Origin: Thalassotalea marina
GTDB taxonomy: Bacteria; Pseudomonadota; Gammaproteobacteria; Enterobacterales; Alteromonadaceae
Assembly: GCF_014656435.1 (NCBI RefSeq)
Contig: NZ_BNCK01000003.1
Span: 1 to 64,000 of the forward strand
DNA: 64,000 nt
Direction of reading: 5' to 3'
This document shows positions 19,830 to 29,706 of this stretch, in pieces; the stretch's first letter is position 1, and every line of letters begins with the position of its first letter. Position numbers and translations under genes: made by a program. The notes beneath the pieces were generated by a model. The model had not been told where the DNA came from. It worked only from the letters and a program-made list of their open reading frames with translations, and searched no databases.

Positions 19830-19932
19830 ACTCTATCTCCTGTCGGAGTTAATCTTGAGAAGTAGGTAGCACAGCTACCTACTCCGTTTACTGACTATTA
19901 CGCTAAGTAATGTTCAGTTAATCCCGTTCCAA

Positions 19933-22900
19933 TTACTCTTCGTCTAATTCAATGTTGATACCTAAAGAGCGGATCTCTTTAAGTAATACATTGAATGACT
20001 CAGGAATACCTGGTTCCATACGGTGATCGCCGTCAACAAGGTTTTTGTACATTTTAGTACGACCGTTTACGTCATCCGACTTAACCGTCAACATTTCTTG
20101 TAGGGTATAAGCAGCACCATATGCTTCTAATGCCCATACCTCCATCTCACCGAAACGCTGACCACCGAATTGCGCCTTACCACCCAACGGTTGTTGAGTA
20201 ACAAGACTGTACGAACCAGTAGAACGAGCATGCATCTTGTCATCAACTAAGTGGTTTAGTTTCAACATGTACATGTAACCAACAGTTACTGGACGCTCAA
20301 ACTGACGACCAGTACGACCATCAGTTAACGTGAACTGACCGCTTTCTGGCATATCTGCTAGTTTGAATAATTCTTTGATCTCTTTCTCACTTGCACCATC
20401 AAATACTGGTGTAGCAATTGGAAGACCTGCACGTAAGTTATCAGCCAAGCGCATAACTTCATCATCTGAGAAGCTATCAATGTCTACGTCTTGACGTGAC
20501 TCACCTAAGTTGTAAACCTCTTTCAAGAATTCACGTAACTTAGCGATTTCACGTTGCTCTTCAAGCATACGGTTAATCTTTTCACCGATACCACGAGCAG
20601 CCATACCTAAATGCGTTTCAAGGATCTGACCGATGTTCATACGAGACGGTACACCCAATGGGTTAAGTACGATATCTACCGGAACACCATTTTCGTCATA
20701 TGGCATATCTTCCACAGGTACAACGTTAGAGATAACACCCTTGTTACCGTGGCGACCAGCCATTTTATCACCTGGCTGAATACGACGTTTAACCGCAAGG
20801 TAAACCTTAACAATCTTAAGAACACCTGGTGCTAAATCATCACCTTGAGTGATCTTACGACGCTTAACTTCATATTTCTTATCGAAGTCAGCTTTGATGT
20901 TGTCGTATTGCTCAGCAATTTGCTCAAGCTCAGATTGTTGGTCTTCGTTTGCTAGGTTTTGTAGTAACCAACGATCACGAGACATACCATTTAATTCAGA
21001 CTCGTTAAGACCTGCAGAAAGAAGCAATTTCTTCGCACGTGCATAAATACCGTCTTCTAAAATAGAGAACTCATCACCTAAATCTTTCTTAACTTCTTTA
21101 AGCTGCATTTCTTCAATTTCTAATGCACGCTTGTCTTTCTCTACACCGTCACGGGTAAAGATTTGTACGTCGATGATAGTACCTGATACTGAGTTAGGTA
21201 CACGTAAAGAGCTGTCCTTAACATCAGCTGCTTTTTCACCAAAAATCGCACGTAGAAGTTTTTCTTCTGGCGTTAATTGTGTTTCACCTTTAGGTGTTAC
21301 TTTACCTACTAAGATGTCGCCACCTTTAACTTCAGCACCGATGTACACAACACCAGATTCATCAAGCTTGCTTAGTGCTGACTCACCAACGTTTGGAATA
21401 TCTGAAGTAATTTCTTCAGCACCTAACTTAGTGTCACGCGCAATACAGCTTAACTCTTGAATATGGATAGTAGTAAAGCGGTCTTCTTGTACAACACGCT
21501 CAGATAACAACATTGAATCCTCAAAGTTGTAACCGTTCCAAGGCATGAATGCCAAGCGCATGTTTTGACCAAGTGCTAATTCACCTAAGTCAGTAGAAGG
21601 ACCATCAGCAAGTACGTCACCACGAATCACTGGCTCACCCATACGTACTGTTGGACGCTGGTTGATACATGTGTTTTGGTTTGAACGTGTGTATTTTGTT
21701 AAGTTGTAAATGTCGATACCTGCTTCACCTGGTACCATTTCATCTTCATTTACTTTAACAACGATACGTGACGCATCTACGTAATCAATAACACCACCAC
21801 GTTTTGCTACTGCCGTTACACCTGAATCAACAGCAACAATTTTTTCCATACCTGTACCGACAAGTGGCTTGTCTACTTTTAACGTAGGAACCGCTTGACG
21901 TTGCATGTTTGAACCCATCAATGCACGGTTAGCATCGTCGTGCTCTAGGAATGGAATTAGTGATGCAGCAACCGATACGATTTGTTGTGGCGATACGTCC
22001 ATATATTGAACTTGGTCAGCCGACATTAACGTAAATTCGTTTTTGTGGCGACATGGTACTAGACCATCAACAAGCTTACCGTTTTCGTCAACTTCAGCGT
22101 TAGTTTGAGCGATAACAAAGTTACCTTCTTCAATTGCTGATAAGTAATCTACTTCGTCAGTTACCACACCATCAACGATTCTACGATAAGGAGTTTCTAA
22201 GAAACCGTAGTCATTAGTACGTGCATAACAAGAAAGCGAGTTGATCAAACCGATGTTTGGACCTTCAGGCGTTTCGATTGGACATACACGACCGTAGTGA
22301 GTTGGATGAACGTCACGTACTTCGAAGCCAGCACGTTCACGTGTTAAACCACCTGGGCCTAATGCAGAAATACGACGCTTATGAGTTACTTCTGATAACG
22401 GGTTGTTTTGATCCATGAACTGAGATAGTTGTGAAGAACCAAAGAATTCTTTAACAGCAGCAGAAATAGGCTTAGCGTTGATTAAGTCTTGTGGCATTAC
22501 AGCATCAAGATCACCTAAGCTTAAACGTTCACGCACGGCACGTTCAACACGAACAAGACCAACACGGAATTGGTTTTCAGCCATTTCACCTACAGAACGA
22601 ATACGGCGGTTACCTAAGTGGTCAATATCATCCACTTCACCTTTACCGTCACGAATATCAATCAATGTTTTCATTACTTTGATGATATCGTCGTTCGAAA
22701 GTGTACCTTCGCCTGTTTCTTCGTTGATGCCAACACGACGGTTGAACTTCATACGACCTACCGTTGATAAGTCATAACGCTCTAACGAGAAGAACAGGTT
22801 AGCAAATAACGCTTCAGCAGCATCTTTTGTTGGTGGCTCGCCTGGGCGCATCATACGATAAATTTCAACTAATGCTTCTAGGCGGTTAGTTGTAGTATCG

Positions 22901-23961
22901 ATACGCACTGTATCTGACATATATGAACCAACATCAAATTCGTTCATATAAAGTGTAGAGATTTTCTTGTAACCAGCTTGGCTTAATGCTGCTAACAATT
23001 CTAAAGTAATTTCTGCGTTAGCGTCTGCAATCAATTCACCTGTTGACTCATCAACATAAGGCTTAGAAAGTACTTTACCTACGATGTAATCTGCAGGTAC
23101 TTCTAACTCGCTAACATTTTCTTTTGATAAAGAACGAATATGACGAGCTGTAATACGACGGCCTTGTTCTACTAAAACGTCGCCATTTGGCATTTTAATG
23201 TCAAATGTTGCAGTTTCACCGCGTAAACGTTCTGGCACAAGCTCCATAATTAGCTTGTCACCTTTAATTTCGTAGTCCGTAGTGTCGTAGAACATGTCTA
23301 AGATTTCTTCCGTGCCATAATCTAATGCACGTAAGATAATAGACGCTGGTAACTTACGACGACGGTCTATACGAACGAATAAGTTATCTTTAGGATCAAA
23401 TTCGAAATCTAACCAAGAACCGCGGTAAGGAATAACGCGAGCGTTATACAATACTTTACCAGAAGAGTGTGTTTTGCCTTTATCGTGATCGAAAAATACA
23501 CCCGGTGAACGGTGTAATTGAGAAACAATAACACGCTCAGTACCATTAATGACAAATGTACCATTGTCAGTCATTAATGGGATTTCACCCATATATACTT
23601 CTTGTTCTTTGATATCTTTGACAGTACCTGCTGGTGCTTCTTTATCATAAATTACTAAACGTAATTTAACGCGAAGAGGCGCAGAGTATGTTACACCACG
23701 AATTTGACATTCTTTCACGTCAAATAGTGGCTCGCCTAGACGATAGCTTACATATTGTAATTCTGAGCTACCAGAGTAGGCTTTAATTGGAAAAATAGAA
23801 CGAAACGCTGCTTCTAAACCGGTTTCGCCTGCCGGATCAACATCAATAAACTTACGGAAAGATTCGAGTTGGATAGATAACAAGAATGGATAATCCATTA
23901 CTTGCGCGCTTTTACCAAAGTCCTTTCGAATTCGTTTCTTCTCAGAGTAAGAGTAAACCAT
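19933..23961 (-). CDS. rpoB: RNA polymerase beta subunit
   Basis: The product has 1342 residues, the usual length for gammaproteobacteria. The rifampicin-pocket region ([20 protein letters not shown]) is intact and wild-type-like. The C-terminal [21 protein letters not shown] clamp region and the ending [10 protein letters not shown] are present. It forms the catalytic core with RpoC. It is preceded by a 280-bp gap containing an attenuator after rplL and a MITE-like inverted repeat, so transcription into rpoB is partly limited relative to rplJL, as in other gammaproteobacteria. Confidence 0.99.
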   Translation of the reverse strand: MVYSYSEKKRIRKDFGKSAQVMDYPFLLSIQLESFRKFIDVDPAGETGLEAAFRSIFPIKAYSGSSELQYVSYRLGEPLFDVKECQIRGVTYSAPLRVKLRLVIYDKEAPAGTVKDIKEQEVYMGEIPLMTDNGTFVINGTERVIVSQLHRSPGVFFDHDKGKTHSSGKVLYNARVIPYRGSWLDFEFDPKDNLFVRIDRRRKLPASIILRALDYGTEEILDMFYDTTDYEIKGDKLIMELVPERLRGETATFDIKMPNGDVLVEQGRRITARHIRSLSKENVSELEVPADYIVGKVLSKPYVDESTGELIADANAEITLELLAALSQAGYKKISTLYMNEFDVGSYMSDTVRIDTTTNRLEALVEIYRMMRPGEPPTKDAAEALFANLFFSLERYDLSTVGRMKFNRRVGINEETGEGTLSNDDIIKVMKTLIDIRDGKGEVDDIDHLGNRRIRSVGEMAENQFRVGLVRVERAVRERLSLGDLDAVMPQDLINAKPISAAVKEFFGSSQLSQFMDQNNPLSEVTHKRRISALGPGGLTRERAGFEVRDVHPTHYGRVCPIETPEGPNIGLINSLSCYARTNDYGFLETPYRRIVDGVVTDEVDYLSAIEEGNFVIAQTNAEVDENGKLVDGLVPCRHKNEFTLMSADQVQYMDVSPQQIVSVAASLIPFLEHDDANRALMGSNMQRQAVPTLKVDKPLVGTGMEKIVAVDSGVTAVAKRGGVIDYVDASRIVVKVNEDEMVPGEAGIDIYNLTKYTRSNQNTCINQRPTVRMGEPVIRGDVLADGPSTDLGELALGQNMRLAFMPWNGYNFEDSMLLSERVVQEDRFTTIHIQELSCIARDTKLGAEEITSDIPNVGESALSKLDESGVVYIGAEVKGGDILVGKVTPKGETQLTPEEKLLRAIFGEKAADVKDSSLRVPNSVSGTIIDVQIFTRDGVEKDKRALEIEEMQLKEVKKDLGDEFSILEDGIYARAKKLLLSAGLNESELNGMSRDRWLLQNLANEDQQSELEQIAEQYDNIKADFDKKYEVKRRKITQGDDLAPGVLKIVKVYLAVKRRIQPGDKMAGRHGNKGVISNVVPVEDMPYDENGVPVDIVLNPLGVPSRMNIGQILETHLGMAARGIGEKINRMLEEQREIAKLREFLKEVYNLGESRQDVDIDSFSDDEVMRLADNLRAGLPIATPVFDGASEKEIKELFKLADMPESGQFTLTDGRTGRQFERPVTVGYMYMLKLNHLVDDKMHARSTGSYSLVTQQPLGGKAQFGGQRFGEMEVWALEAYGAAYTLQEMLTVKSDDVNGRTKMYKNLVDGDHRMEPGIPESFNVLLKEIRSLGINIELDEE

Positions 23962-24003
23962 GGGGTTCCTCAGCTTGCTGGTTATGGCCGAATCTGCCTA
24001 AAA

Positions 24004-24068
24004 ATACCAATTGGACTAAATAATTGATCAAACTGACTTTTTGACCACTTATCTAATCCAATTGGTAT
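24004..24068. repeat. Small inverted-repeat element upstream of rpoB
   Basis: ATACCAATTGGA (24004-24015) and TCCAATTGGTAT (24057-24068) are perfect inverted copies enclosing a 41-base AT-rich loop. The structure looks like a miniature mobile or hairpin repeat sitting in the rpoB leader, between the rplL attenuator and rpoB. It would fold as a long hairpin in the rpoB mRNA leader. Confidence 0.55.
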
Positions 24069-24173
24069 CAGACAGGGTATTGCTGTAATGTTTTCACATC
24101 AAATAATGCACTGTTTTCGTTTAAAAAAAAACCTTTATGCTGTTGCTTTTTAAAAAACGATATTCTTTAGCGC

Positions 24174-24204
24174 AAAAAGGCCGGTGACGTTTAAATCACC
24201 AGCC
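24174..24204 (-). terminator. rplL-rpoB attenuator
   Basis: On the minus strand GGCTGGTGA pairs with TCACCGGCC (one G-T pair) and is followed by TTTTT, 38 bases past the rplL stop. Its position matches the partial terminator that sets a high L7/L12 to RNA polymerase ratio in other gammaproteobacteria. Confidence 0.8.
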
Positions 24205-24241
24205 AGTGCCTTTTCAGGCAAATAATCTGTAGCTAAACAGA

Positions 24242-24610
24242 TTATTTAAGTTCAACAGTAGCGCCTGCTTCTTCAAGTTCTGCTTTAAGAGCTTCAGCTT
24301 CTGCTTTGTCGATACCTTCTTTAAGCGCTTTAGGTGCACCTTCAACAAGCTCTTTAGCTTCTTTAAGGCCAAGACCAGTAGCACCACGTACCGCTTTGAT
24401 TACTGCAACTTTCTTATCGCCGAAACCAGTTAAGATTACGTCGAATTCAGTTTGCTCAGCAGCAGCAGCGCCAGCATCGCCAGCAGCAGCTACAACAGCA
24501 GCAGCAGCAGTTACGCCGAACTTCTCTTCCATTGCTTCGATTAGTTCAACAACTTCCATTACTGACATTTCAGCAATTGCGTTTAGGATATCGTCTTTAG
24601 AAATAGACAT
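24242..24610 (-). CDS. rplL: 50S ribosomal protein L7/L12
   Basis: The product has 122 residues: an N-terminal dimerisation helix pair, an Ala-rich hinge (about 36-52) and the factor-binding C-terminal domain ([25 protein letters not shown]). It is present in several copies per ribosome and recruits translational GTPases. I use the ATG at 24610, with AGGA 7-8 bases upstream; an in-frame TTG two codons earlier is unlikely. It follows rplJ by 81 bp and is followed by the attenuator. Confidence 0.98.
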   Translation of the reverse strand: MSISKDDILNAIAEMSVMEVVELIEAMEEKFGVTAAAAVVAAAGDAGAAAAEQTEFDVILTGFGDKKVAVIKAVRGATGLGLKEAKELVEGAPKALKEGIDKAEAEALKAELEEAGATVELK

Positions 24611-24691
24611 TTTCAATTTCCTGTTTAAATGACAGCCTTATTGGCTGTGTAATAACTATTAATACAAAAAGCTTGTGTTGTATAACAACGA

Positions 24692-25186
24692 TTAAGCAGC
24701 TTCTTGCTCTTTCTGATCGCGGACTGCAGCAATAGTGCGAACAAGCTTGCCTGCAGATGCTTCTTTCATAGCGCTCATTAAGCGTGCAATAGCTTCGTCG
24801 TAAGTAGGTAGCGTAGCTAGTACTTCAACGTCTACTGTTTCACCTTCGTATGCAGCTGCTTTAAGTTCAAATGCTTCGTTTTCTTTAGCGAAGTCTTTGA
24901 AGATACGTGCAGCAGCACCTGGGTGCTCGCTTGAAAATGCAATTAGTGAAGGACCAACGAAAGTCTCAGTAAGACATTCGAAAGGAGTACCTTCAACAGC
25001 ACGGCGTGCTAAAGTGTTGCGAACAACCTTCATCCATACACCGTTTTCACGTGCAGTAGCACGTAAAGTTGTAATTGCGTCAACTGTAACACCGCGTGAG
25101 TCGGCAACTACAGCTGATAGAGCGCCTTCGGCAGCTTCTTGAACTTCAGCAACAATTGCTTTTTTGTCATCAAGATTGATAGCCAT
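24692..25186 (-). CDS. rplJ: 50S ribosomal protein L10
   Basis: The product is 164 residues, starting [16 protein letters not shown] and ending KEQEAA. L10 anchors the L7/L12 dimers to the ribosomal stalk and, with L12, represses its own operon by binding the mRNA leader. The ATG at 25186 is preferred over an upstream in-frame start at 25207 because AGGAG lies 9 bases upstream and it gives the family N-terminus. A recognisable L10-leader region lies upstream. Confidence 0.97.
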   Translation of the reverse strand: MAINLDDKKAIVAEVQEAAEGALSAVVADSRGVTVDAITTLRATARENGVWMKVVRNTLARRAVEGTPFECLTETFVGPSLIAFSSEHPGAAARIFKDFAKENEAFELKAAAYEGETVDVEVLATLPTYDEAIARLMSAMKEASAGKLVRTIAAVRDQKEQEAA

Positions 25187-25224
25187 TGGCTTTAACTCCT
25201 GGTTCAACCGGATAAACCGGTATT

Positions 25225-25375
25225 AACTTCTCCCCAAGTTTCCTTGAGGGCTTTACGGCGAAGCCAGAAATTTATAGGAAATATCTGGGTAATCACCATC
25301 TACGCAGGAAAAATATTAAGTGTTTACCACTCCTGCGGTCTTTGACGGGGCTGTATAAACAGCACCTACCAAAAT
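25225..25375 (-). promoter_or_regulatory. L10(L12)4-binding leader of rplJL
   Basis: The minus-strand transcript here contains GACCGCAGGAGTGG, then CCTGCGTAGATGGTGA. The CGCAGG/CCTGCG stem and the following purine-rich bases match the conserved L10 leader known from Escherichia coli, which folds around L10-L12 to block rplJ translation. The boundaries are approximate. Confidence 0.75.
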
Positions 25376-25387
25376 TTAAGGGGCGAA

Positions 25388-25416
25388 AGTATAGTTTATA
25401 ATTTCGCCCAAGTAAA
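25388..25416 (-). promoter_or_regulatory. Promoter of rplJL-rpoBC
   Basis: On the minus strand TTTACT (25411-25416), a 17-base spacer and TATACT (25388-25393) lie between rplA and the L10 leader. Confidence 0.6.
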
Positions 25417-25443
25417 GTTCCAATTACTTGGCTTTACTGAAAA

Positions 25444-26139
25444 TTAAAGTACTAAGCTACTTTGGTCTACAGATACACCTGCACCCATAGTAGTAGAAAC
25501 TGAAACTTTCTTAATGAATTGACCTTTAGCATTAGCAGGCTTAGCTTTCTTAAGCGCTTCTAATAATGCTTCTAAGTTTTCTTTTAACTTAGCGTCGTCA
25601 AAATCAACCTTACCGATTGTAGTATGGATGATACCGTTCTTGTCGTTACGGTAGCGAACTTGGCCCGCTTTTGCGTTGTTAACAGCAGTTACAACGTCAG
25701 GAGTTACCGTACCAACTTTCGGGTTAGGCATAAGACCACGTGGGCCTAAGATTTGACCTAATTGGCCCACAACGCGCATTGCATCTGGAGTTGCAATTAC
25801 TACGTCGAAGTCCATTTGACCTGCTTTAACTTGCTCAGCAAGATCGTCCATACCAACGATGTCAGCACCAGCTTCTTTTGCTTTGTCAGCGTTTGCACCT
25901 TGAGTAAATACTGCAACACGTACGTCACGACCAGTACCGTGTGGTAATACAGTAGCACCACGAACGTTTTGGTCTGATTTACGAGCATCAATACCTAGGT
26001 TTACAGCAACGTCAACACTTTCACGGAAGTTAGCAGTTGCTAATTCTTTTAAAAGAGCTAAAGCTTCGTTGATTTCATAATCTTTTAATACGTCTACTTT
26101 TTCACGGATAAGACGAGCGCGCTTTGATAATTTAGCCAT
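25444..26139 (-). CDS. rplA: 50S ribosomal protein L1
   Basis: The product has 231 residues, complete ([16 protein letters not shown]... ending [10 protein letters not shown]), with the conserved [15 protein letters not shown] segment. It forms the mobile L1 stalk at the E site. In related bacteria L1 represses rplKA translation by binding the mRNA near the rplK start. It lies 3 bp after rplK, so the two are cotranscribed. Confidence 0.98.
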   Translation of the reverse strand: MAKLSKRARLIREKVDVLKDYEINEALALLKELATANFRESVDVAVNLGIDARKSDQNVRGATVLPHGTGRDVRVAVFTQGANADKAKEAGADIVGMDDLAEQVKAGQMDFDVVIATPDAMRVVGQLGQILGPRGLMPNPKVGTVTPDVVTAVNNAKAGQVRYRNDKNGIIHTTIGKVDFDDAKLKENLEALLEALKKAKPANAKGQFIKKVSVSTTMGAGVSVDQSSLVL

Positions 26140-26142
26140 TGA

Positions 26143-26571
26143 TTAGTCCTCTACCACTAAACCCATTGCACGAGCAGAACCCGCGATTGTACGTACTGCA
26201 GCGTCCATAGAACCTGCTGTTAAGTCTGGTTCTTTCATCTTAACGATTTCTTCAAGTTGAGCACGTGTAACAGTACCAACTTTTTCAGTGTTAGGACGAC
26301 CTGAACCTGACTTGATACCAGCCGCTTTCTTAAGTAAGTAAGAAGCAGGTGGAGTTTTTGTTTCGAACGTAAAAGAACGGTCACTGTATACAGTAATAAC
26401 TACTGGAACTGGAGCGCCTTTTTCAAGAGAATCTGTTTTTGCGTTGAACGCTTTACAGAATTCCATGATGTTTACACCGTGTTGACCTAGTGCAGGACCA
26501 ACTGGTGGTGAAGGGTTTGCTGCACCAGCAGCAACTTGTAGCTTGATTAAAGCTTCGACTTTTTTAGCCAT
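26143..26571 (-). CDS. rplK: 50S ribosomal protein L11
   Basis: The product has 142 residues, the family's normal length. The Pro-rich N-terminal segment ([19 protein letters not shown]) and the rRNA-binding C-terminal domain ([19 protein letters not shown]) are intact. It forms the base of the L7/L12 stalk and is needed for RelA activation. It begins a new unit after the nusG terminator and is tightly linked to rplA. Confidence 0.98.
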   Translation of the reverse strand: MAKKVEALIKLQVAAGAANPSPPVGPALGQHGVNIMEFCKAFNAKTDSLEKGAPVPVVITVYSDRSFTFETKTPPASYLLKKAAGIKSGSGRPNTEKVGTVTRAQLEEIVKMKEPDLTAGSMDAAVRTIAGSARAMGLVVED

Positions 26572-26705
26572 CTTTAATTACCTTACATTATGGGTAGTAT
26601 CGCTAGTTCTTACGAACACGACGCCTTAACTATATTTAGATAAGGGTTAGCTCCCCGTGGATTAAAATTTCGCGTTTTTATCGCCAATAAATATCAGCAC
26701 AAATA

Positions 26706-26746
26706 AAAACGGCAGCGGATTATAAATTAATCAACACTGCCGTTTC
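26706..26746 (-). terminator. Terminator of secE-nusG
   Basis: On the minus strand AAACGGCAG and CTGCCGTTTTTA pair around a long AT loop, about 30 bases past the nusG stop, with a T-run. Confidence 0.75.
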
Positions 26747-26775
26747 AAGATCTTTTTTAAATTGGGTAAATTTAA

Positions 26776-27339
26776 TTAGTTACCCTTTTCTACTTGACCA
26801 AATTCAAGGTCTACTGGTGTAGAACGACCAAAGATAAGTACCGAAACTTTAATGCGGTTCTTCTCGTAATCTAATTCTTCAACTACACCGTTAAAGTCAG
26901 CAAATGGACCTTCGATAACACGAACCACTTCACCCACTTCAAATAACGTTTTCGGTTTAGGTGCATCACTATCTTCTAGACGCTGTAGAATACGATCAGC
27001 TTCTTTTTTAGTGATAGGCATTGGGCGGTCAGATGTACCACCAATAAAACCAAGTACACGAGGAACACTTTTCACTAAATGCCACGCTTCTTCATCCATC
27101 GCCATTTCTACTAATACATAGCCTGGGAAGAATTTACGTGCCGATTTGCGTTTTTGTCCTGCACGCATTTCAACAACTTCTTCTGTTGGTACAAGAATTT
27201 GTCCAAATTTGTCTTGTAAGCCATGAATTTCAATATGTTCAAGTAACGTTTTTTGAACACGACCTTCGTAACCAGAAAACGCCTGTACAACGTACCAACG
27301 AAGCTTTGGCTTGTTTTCAGTTAAAGTATCTTCAGACAT
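26776..27339 (-). CDS. nusG: Transcription termination/antitermination factor NusG
   Basis: The product has 187 residues. The N-terminal NGN domain ([19 protein letters not shown]) binds the RNA polymerase clamp. The C-terminal KOW domain ([30 protein letters not shown]) contacts Rho or S10, coupling transcription to translation. It lies 2 bp after secE and is followed by a terminator, so secE-nusG form one short operon downstream of trpT. Confidence 0.98.
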   Translation of the reverse strand: MSEDTLTENKPKLRWYVVQAFSGYEGRVQKTLLEHIEIHGLQDKFGQILVPTEEVVEMRAGQKRKSARKFFPGYVLVEMAMDEEAWHLVKSVPRVLGFIGGTSDRPMPITKKEADRILQRLEDSDAPKPKTLFEVGEVVRVIEGPFADFNGVVEELDYEKNRIKVSVLIFGRSTPVDLEFGQVEKGN

Positions 27340-27341
27340 AA

Positions 27342-27722
27342 TTACACCTGTAAGCCGGTAATGAAGCCAACTACTTCAAATAAGATTGAATCAAGACCCC
27401 AAAGTAAAAGTGACATAATTAATGTAGCCACTAATACAATACCAGTTGTTTGCACGGCTTCTTGACGTGTTGGCCAAACAACTTTACGAGTTTCGGTACG
27501 TGCTTCTTTAGCAAAAGTAATAAACGTTTTACCTTTTTCTGTTTGTGCAGCAATTAAGCCAGCTACAGCAACTGCTACAACCACGGCAACAGCACGAACT
27601 AAAACAGATTGGTCACCAAAATAATAGTTGCCAAATACTGCACCAGCCAATAAAACGAAGACTAGGACCCATTTTAATGAATCTAGAGAACCACCTTGTG
27701 GGGCTTCTGTACTTGCATTCAT
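27342..27722 (-). CDS. secE: Preprotein translocase subunit SecE
   Basis: The product has 126 residues with three predicted membrane segments (about 18-36, 40-60 and 95-118) and the conserved cytosolic [20 protein letters not shown] segment before the last helix. SecE clamps SecY in the inner membrane. It is immediately upstream of nusG and downstream of trpT, as in many gammaproteobacteria. Confidence 0.97.
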   Translation of the reverse strand: MNASTEAPQGGSLDSLKWVLVFVLLAGAVFGNYYFGDQSVLVRAVAVVVAVAVAGLIAAQTEKGKTFITFAKEARTETRKVVWPTRQEAVQTTGIVLVATLIMSLLLWGLDSILFEVVGFITGLQV

Positions 27723-27806
27723 AATTCTACCTGTTAAATATTTAATCCATGCTCTTATGACAACATAAGACTGAACAGAATCTTTTCAAGACTCAATTCT
27801 AAAATT

Positions 27807-27883
27807 TGGCAGGGGTAGAGAGATTCGAACTCCCAACCGTCGGTTTTGGAGACCGCTGTTCTACCAATTGGAACTATACCCCT
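27807..27883 (-). tRNA. trpT: tRNA-Trp (CCA)
   Basis: The minus strand reads AGGGGTATAGTTCC... through the anticodon loop CTCCAAA (anticodon CCA) and T-arm GTTCGAATC to ACCCCTG plus an encoded CCA. The acceptor, D, anticodon and T stems all pair. It is cotranscribed with secE-nusG from the promoter just upstream. Confidence 0.97.
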
Positions 27884-27971
27884 TTAATTTTCAACCAAAA
27901 TTAGGTTGCACTTGTCGGGTGATTCTTAGTTTGTTTGGGAAAATTAAGACTAACACGAGAAGTGAGGGGCT

Positions 27972-27999
27972 ATTATACTGAGTCAATTCATATACTCAA
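27972..27999 (-). promoter_or_regulatory. Promoter of trpT-secE-nusG
   Basis: On the minus strand TTGAGT (27994-27999), a 16-base spacer and a perfect TATAAT (27972-27977) lie about 90 bases upstream of trpT. The remainder of the 357-bp gap (27884-28240) is AT-rich and is the upstream region of the divergent lipoprotein gene. I see no other gene in it. Confidence 0.75.
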
Positions 28000-28240
28000 G
28001 GTAATTTTTCATCCATTGGGCATTAAACTAATGTTCTCGTTAATTTAGTCAAAAATCGTACAATTTAAAAACACCCTACGTTCAGCATCAATTAAGCCTG
28101 ATTTGATAGATTTTGTTTCAACAGCTACACATTTTTATAGACAAACATTAAGATGAAGCTGCTTTTAATCGCATTTGGTGATTTTGCAGTACATAAAAAT
28201 GCCGTACCAATGCCATTACAAATAAAAGGTAACTATTATT

Positions 28241-28870
28241 ATGCTCGCTAAAAAATTTATTATTCCTGTTATTTCACTTTCATTAATTACAACAGGTTGT
28301 GCATCAACCAACGCTGAAAAAGGCGCTGCTATCGGTGCGGTCGCAGGCGCAGTGCTAGGAAAATCAACAGGTAATCACAAAGATAAGCGACTAGTTTGGG
28401 GCGCAGCCATTGGCGCTCTAGCAGGTGCTGCCATTGGTGATTATATGGATAAACAAGAAGCTGAGTTTAGGGATGAACTTTCAGGATCAGGTATCGATGT
28501 TGTCCGCGAAGGCGACAATATCCGCCTCGTCATGCCTTCGAACATCACTTTTGCAACAAATCAGTCATATATTTCAACAGGGTTTCATGCAACTTTAAAC
28601 GATATTGCTAAAGTGTTAACCAAATACGATAAAACGCTATTGAGTATTGAAGGACACACAGACAACACAGGTTCTGATAATTACAACCAAGAGTTATCAC
28701 TTAAACGCGCTAACAGTGTAAAAAGCTATTTAGTACAACAAAGCATTATTGAGTCTCGCTTGAAAGTAACAGGTTACGGTGAAAGTATGCCAATCGTTGC
28801 TAACGATACAGCGCAAAATCGCGCATTAAATCGCCGCGTAGAAATTCAAATTATTCCTAATCGCGCTTAA
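28241..28870 (+). CDS. OmpA-family lipoprotein, YiaD-like
   Basis: The product has 209 residues. The signal peptide ends in a lipobox (LITTGC, Cys about residue 20). A glycine-zipper region follows (AAIGAVAGAVLGKSTG... GAAIGALAGAAIGDYM). The C-terminal OmpA-like peptidoglycan-binding domain is intact (ITFATNQSYIS..., IEGHTDNTGSDNYNQELSLKRANSVKSYL, GYGESMPI, NRRVEIQI). It should be an outer-membrane lipoprotein tethering peptidoglycan, related to YiaD. It lies on the opposite strand between trpT-secE and tufB, interrupting an otherwise co-directional translation block, and has its own terminator. Transfer into this site is possible. Confidence 0.88.
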   Translation: MLAKKFIIPVISLSLITTGCASTNAEKGAAIGAVAGAVLGKSTGNHKDKRLVWGAAIGALAGAAIGDYMDKQEAEFRDELSGSGIDVVREGDNIRLVMPSNITFATNQSYISTGFHATLNDIAKVLTKYDKTLLSIEGHTDNTGSDNYNQELSLKRANSVKSYLVQQSIIESRLKVTGYGESMPIVANDTAQNRALNRRVEIQIIPNRA

Positions 28871-28894
28871 AAAAAGCCAAGGTTGTTATTAAGC

Positions 28895-28917
28895 AAGCAG
28901 CCAATAGGCTGCTTTTT
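28895..28917 (+). terminator. Terminator of the OmpA-like gene
   Basis: AAGCAGCC-AATA-GGCTGCTTTTT begins 25 bases after the stop. It closely resembles the GCAGCC/GGCTGC hairpins repeated in the following array. Confidence 0.8.
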
Positions 28918-28984
28918 CAATAAGAGTTGATACAACACCTGCACCTATTTTTTACTACCACCAAACGTAAAAAGCCGCACAAGC

Positions 28985-29013
28985 AAAAAGAGCAGCCAAT
29001 GGCTGCTCTTTTT
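28985..29013. terminator. GAGCAGCC-type array terminator
   Basis: AAAAAGAGCAGCC and GGCTGCTCTTTTT form a long symmetrical hairpin able to terminate on both strands; nearly identical to 29529-29557. Confidence 0.8.
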
Positions 29014-29106
29014 AGGTTTTAGTGTAAAAAATTATCGATTACTCGATGCTTTTCTTGAGGCAAAAACTGATACAACACCTGCTCCTACTTTTAATAAGTC
29101 CAAACG

Positions 29107-29134
29107 AAAAAAAGGCCGCTTACGCGACCTTTTT
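29107..29134 (-). terminator. GGCCGC-type array terminator
   Basis: AAAAAAAGG-CCGC-TTAC-GCGACC-TTTTT; the same family as the terminators downstream of tufA. Confidence 0.75.
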
Positions 29135-29232
29135 CTAAGATAGGTGCTTATCTAACTTATCGATTACCCTATGCTTTTCTTGAGGTAAGAGCTGATACAA
29201 CACCTGCGACTACTTTTAATAAGTCCAAACGT

Positions 29233-29259
29233 AAAAAAGGCCGCTTGCGCGACCTTTTT
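29233..29259 (-). terminator. GGCCGC-type array terminator
   Basis: Same hairpin with a TTGC loop, 126 bases from the previous copy. Confidence 0.75.
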
Positions 29260-29339
29260 CTTGGATACATGGGTATCTAAATTATCGATTACTCGATGCT
29301 TTTCTTGAGGCAAGAGCTGATACAACACCAGCACCTACT

Positions 29340-29523
29340 GTACCACTCTAACTGCGTGCCAGAGGCACTTGTGAAAATTACTAAAAATAGTCCATTGGGA
29401 CTATTTTCTTAACGTATTTGATATTTCAGGCTTCCTGCCTTACACCCTATGGGCCAAACTAACGTTTGTTCAACATTGTTCCTGACAATGTTGTCATCAC
29501 GGAACACCGTGAAGCTGGTCGCA
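29340..29523. repeat. REP-like multi-hairpin element, copy B
   Basis: This insertion in the array contains several hairpins: GTGCC-AGA-GGCAC (near 29356), AAAATAGTCC/GGACTATTTT (near 29383-29406), AACATTGT/ACAATGTT (29472-29492) and CACGG/CCGTG (29498-29511), followed by CTGGTCGC. From 29429 to 29495 it aligns with copy A at 10291-10359. In the AACATTGT stem two base pairs differ from copy A by compensatory changes. Confidence 0.6.
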
Positions 29524-29528
29524 CATAC

Positions 29529-29557
29529 AAAAAGAGCAGCCATTGGCTGCTCTTTTT
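29529..29557. terminator. GAGCAGCC-type array terminator
   Basis: AAAAAGAGCAGCC and GGCTGCTCTTTTT with a loop differing by one base from the copy at 28985-29013; both are followed by AGGTTTTAGTGT. Confidence 0.8.
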
Positions 29558-29650
29558 AGGTTTTAGTGTTAAAAACTATCGATTACTTGATGCTTTTCTT
29601 GAGGCAAGAGCTGATACACACCTGTACCTACTTTTAATAAGTCCAAACGT

Positions 29651-29677
29651 AAAAAAGGCCGCTTGCGCGACCTTTTT
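29651..29677 (-). terminator. Primary tufB terminator
   Basis: AAAAAAGG-CCGC-TTGC-GCGACC-TTTTT about 30 bases after the tufB stop; equivalent in position to the terminator at 10799-10825. Confidence 0.85.
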
Positions 29678-29706
29678 CTAGGTTAGATATTTATCTAAAT
29701 TATCGA

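Larger units (their letters stand above)
28921..29706 (-). repeat. Tandem tuf-3'-end/terminator array after tufB
   Basis: This 836-bp gap (28871-29706) holds degraded copies of the tufB 3' end (plus-strand starts near 28921, partial, then 29044, 29168, 29294 and 29588). Each ends in the same GATACAACACC...CACCTACT block. They are interleaved with two kinds of terminator: the GGCCGC type shared with the tufA array and a GAGCAGCC/GGCTGCTC type found only here. The 29294 copy runs on into CAGCACCTACTGTAC, matching tuf for longer than the others. A REP-like element interrupts the array at about 29340-29523. No coding sequence is supported. Confidence 0.85.

Noticed and set aside
24306..24632. 108-codon frame antisense to rplL, and similar long antisense frames in rpoB, rpoC and fusA
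   Set aside because: They mirror strong codon bias of highly expressed genes on the other strand and lack family resemblance or start signals.
29466..29681. Plus-strand open frame of 71 codons in the tufB array
   Set aside because: It runs through two terminator hairpins and a REP-like element, has no good ribosome-binding site, and its composition follows the repeats.
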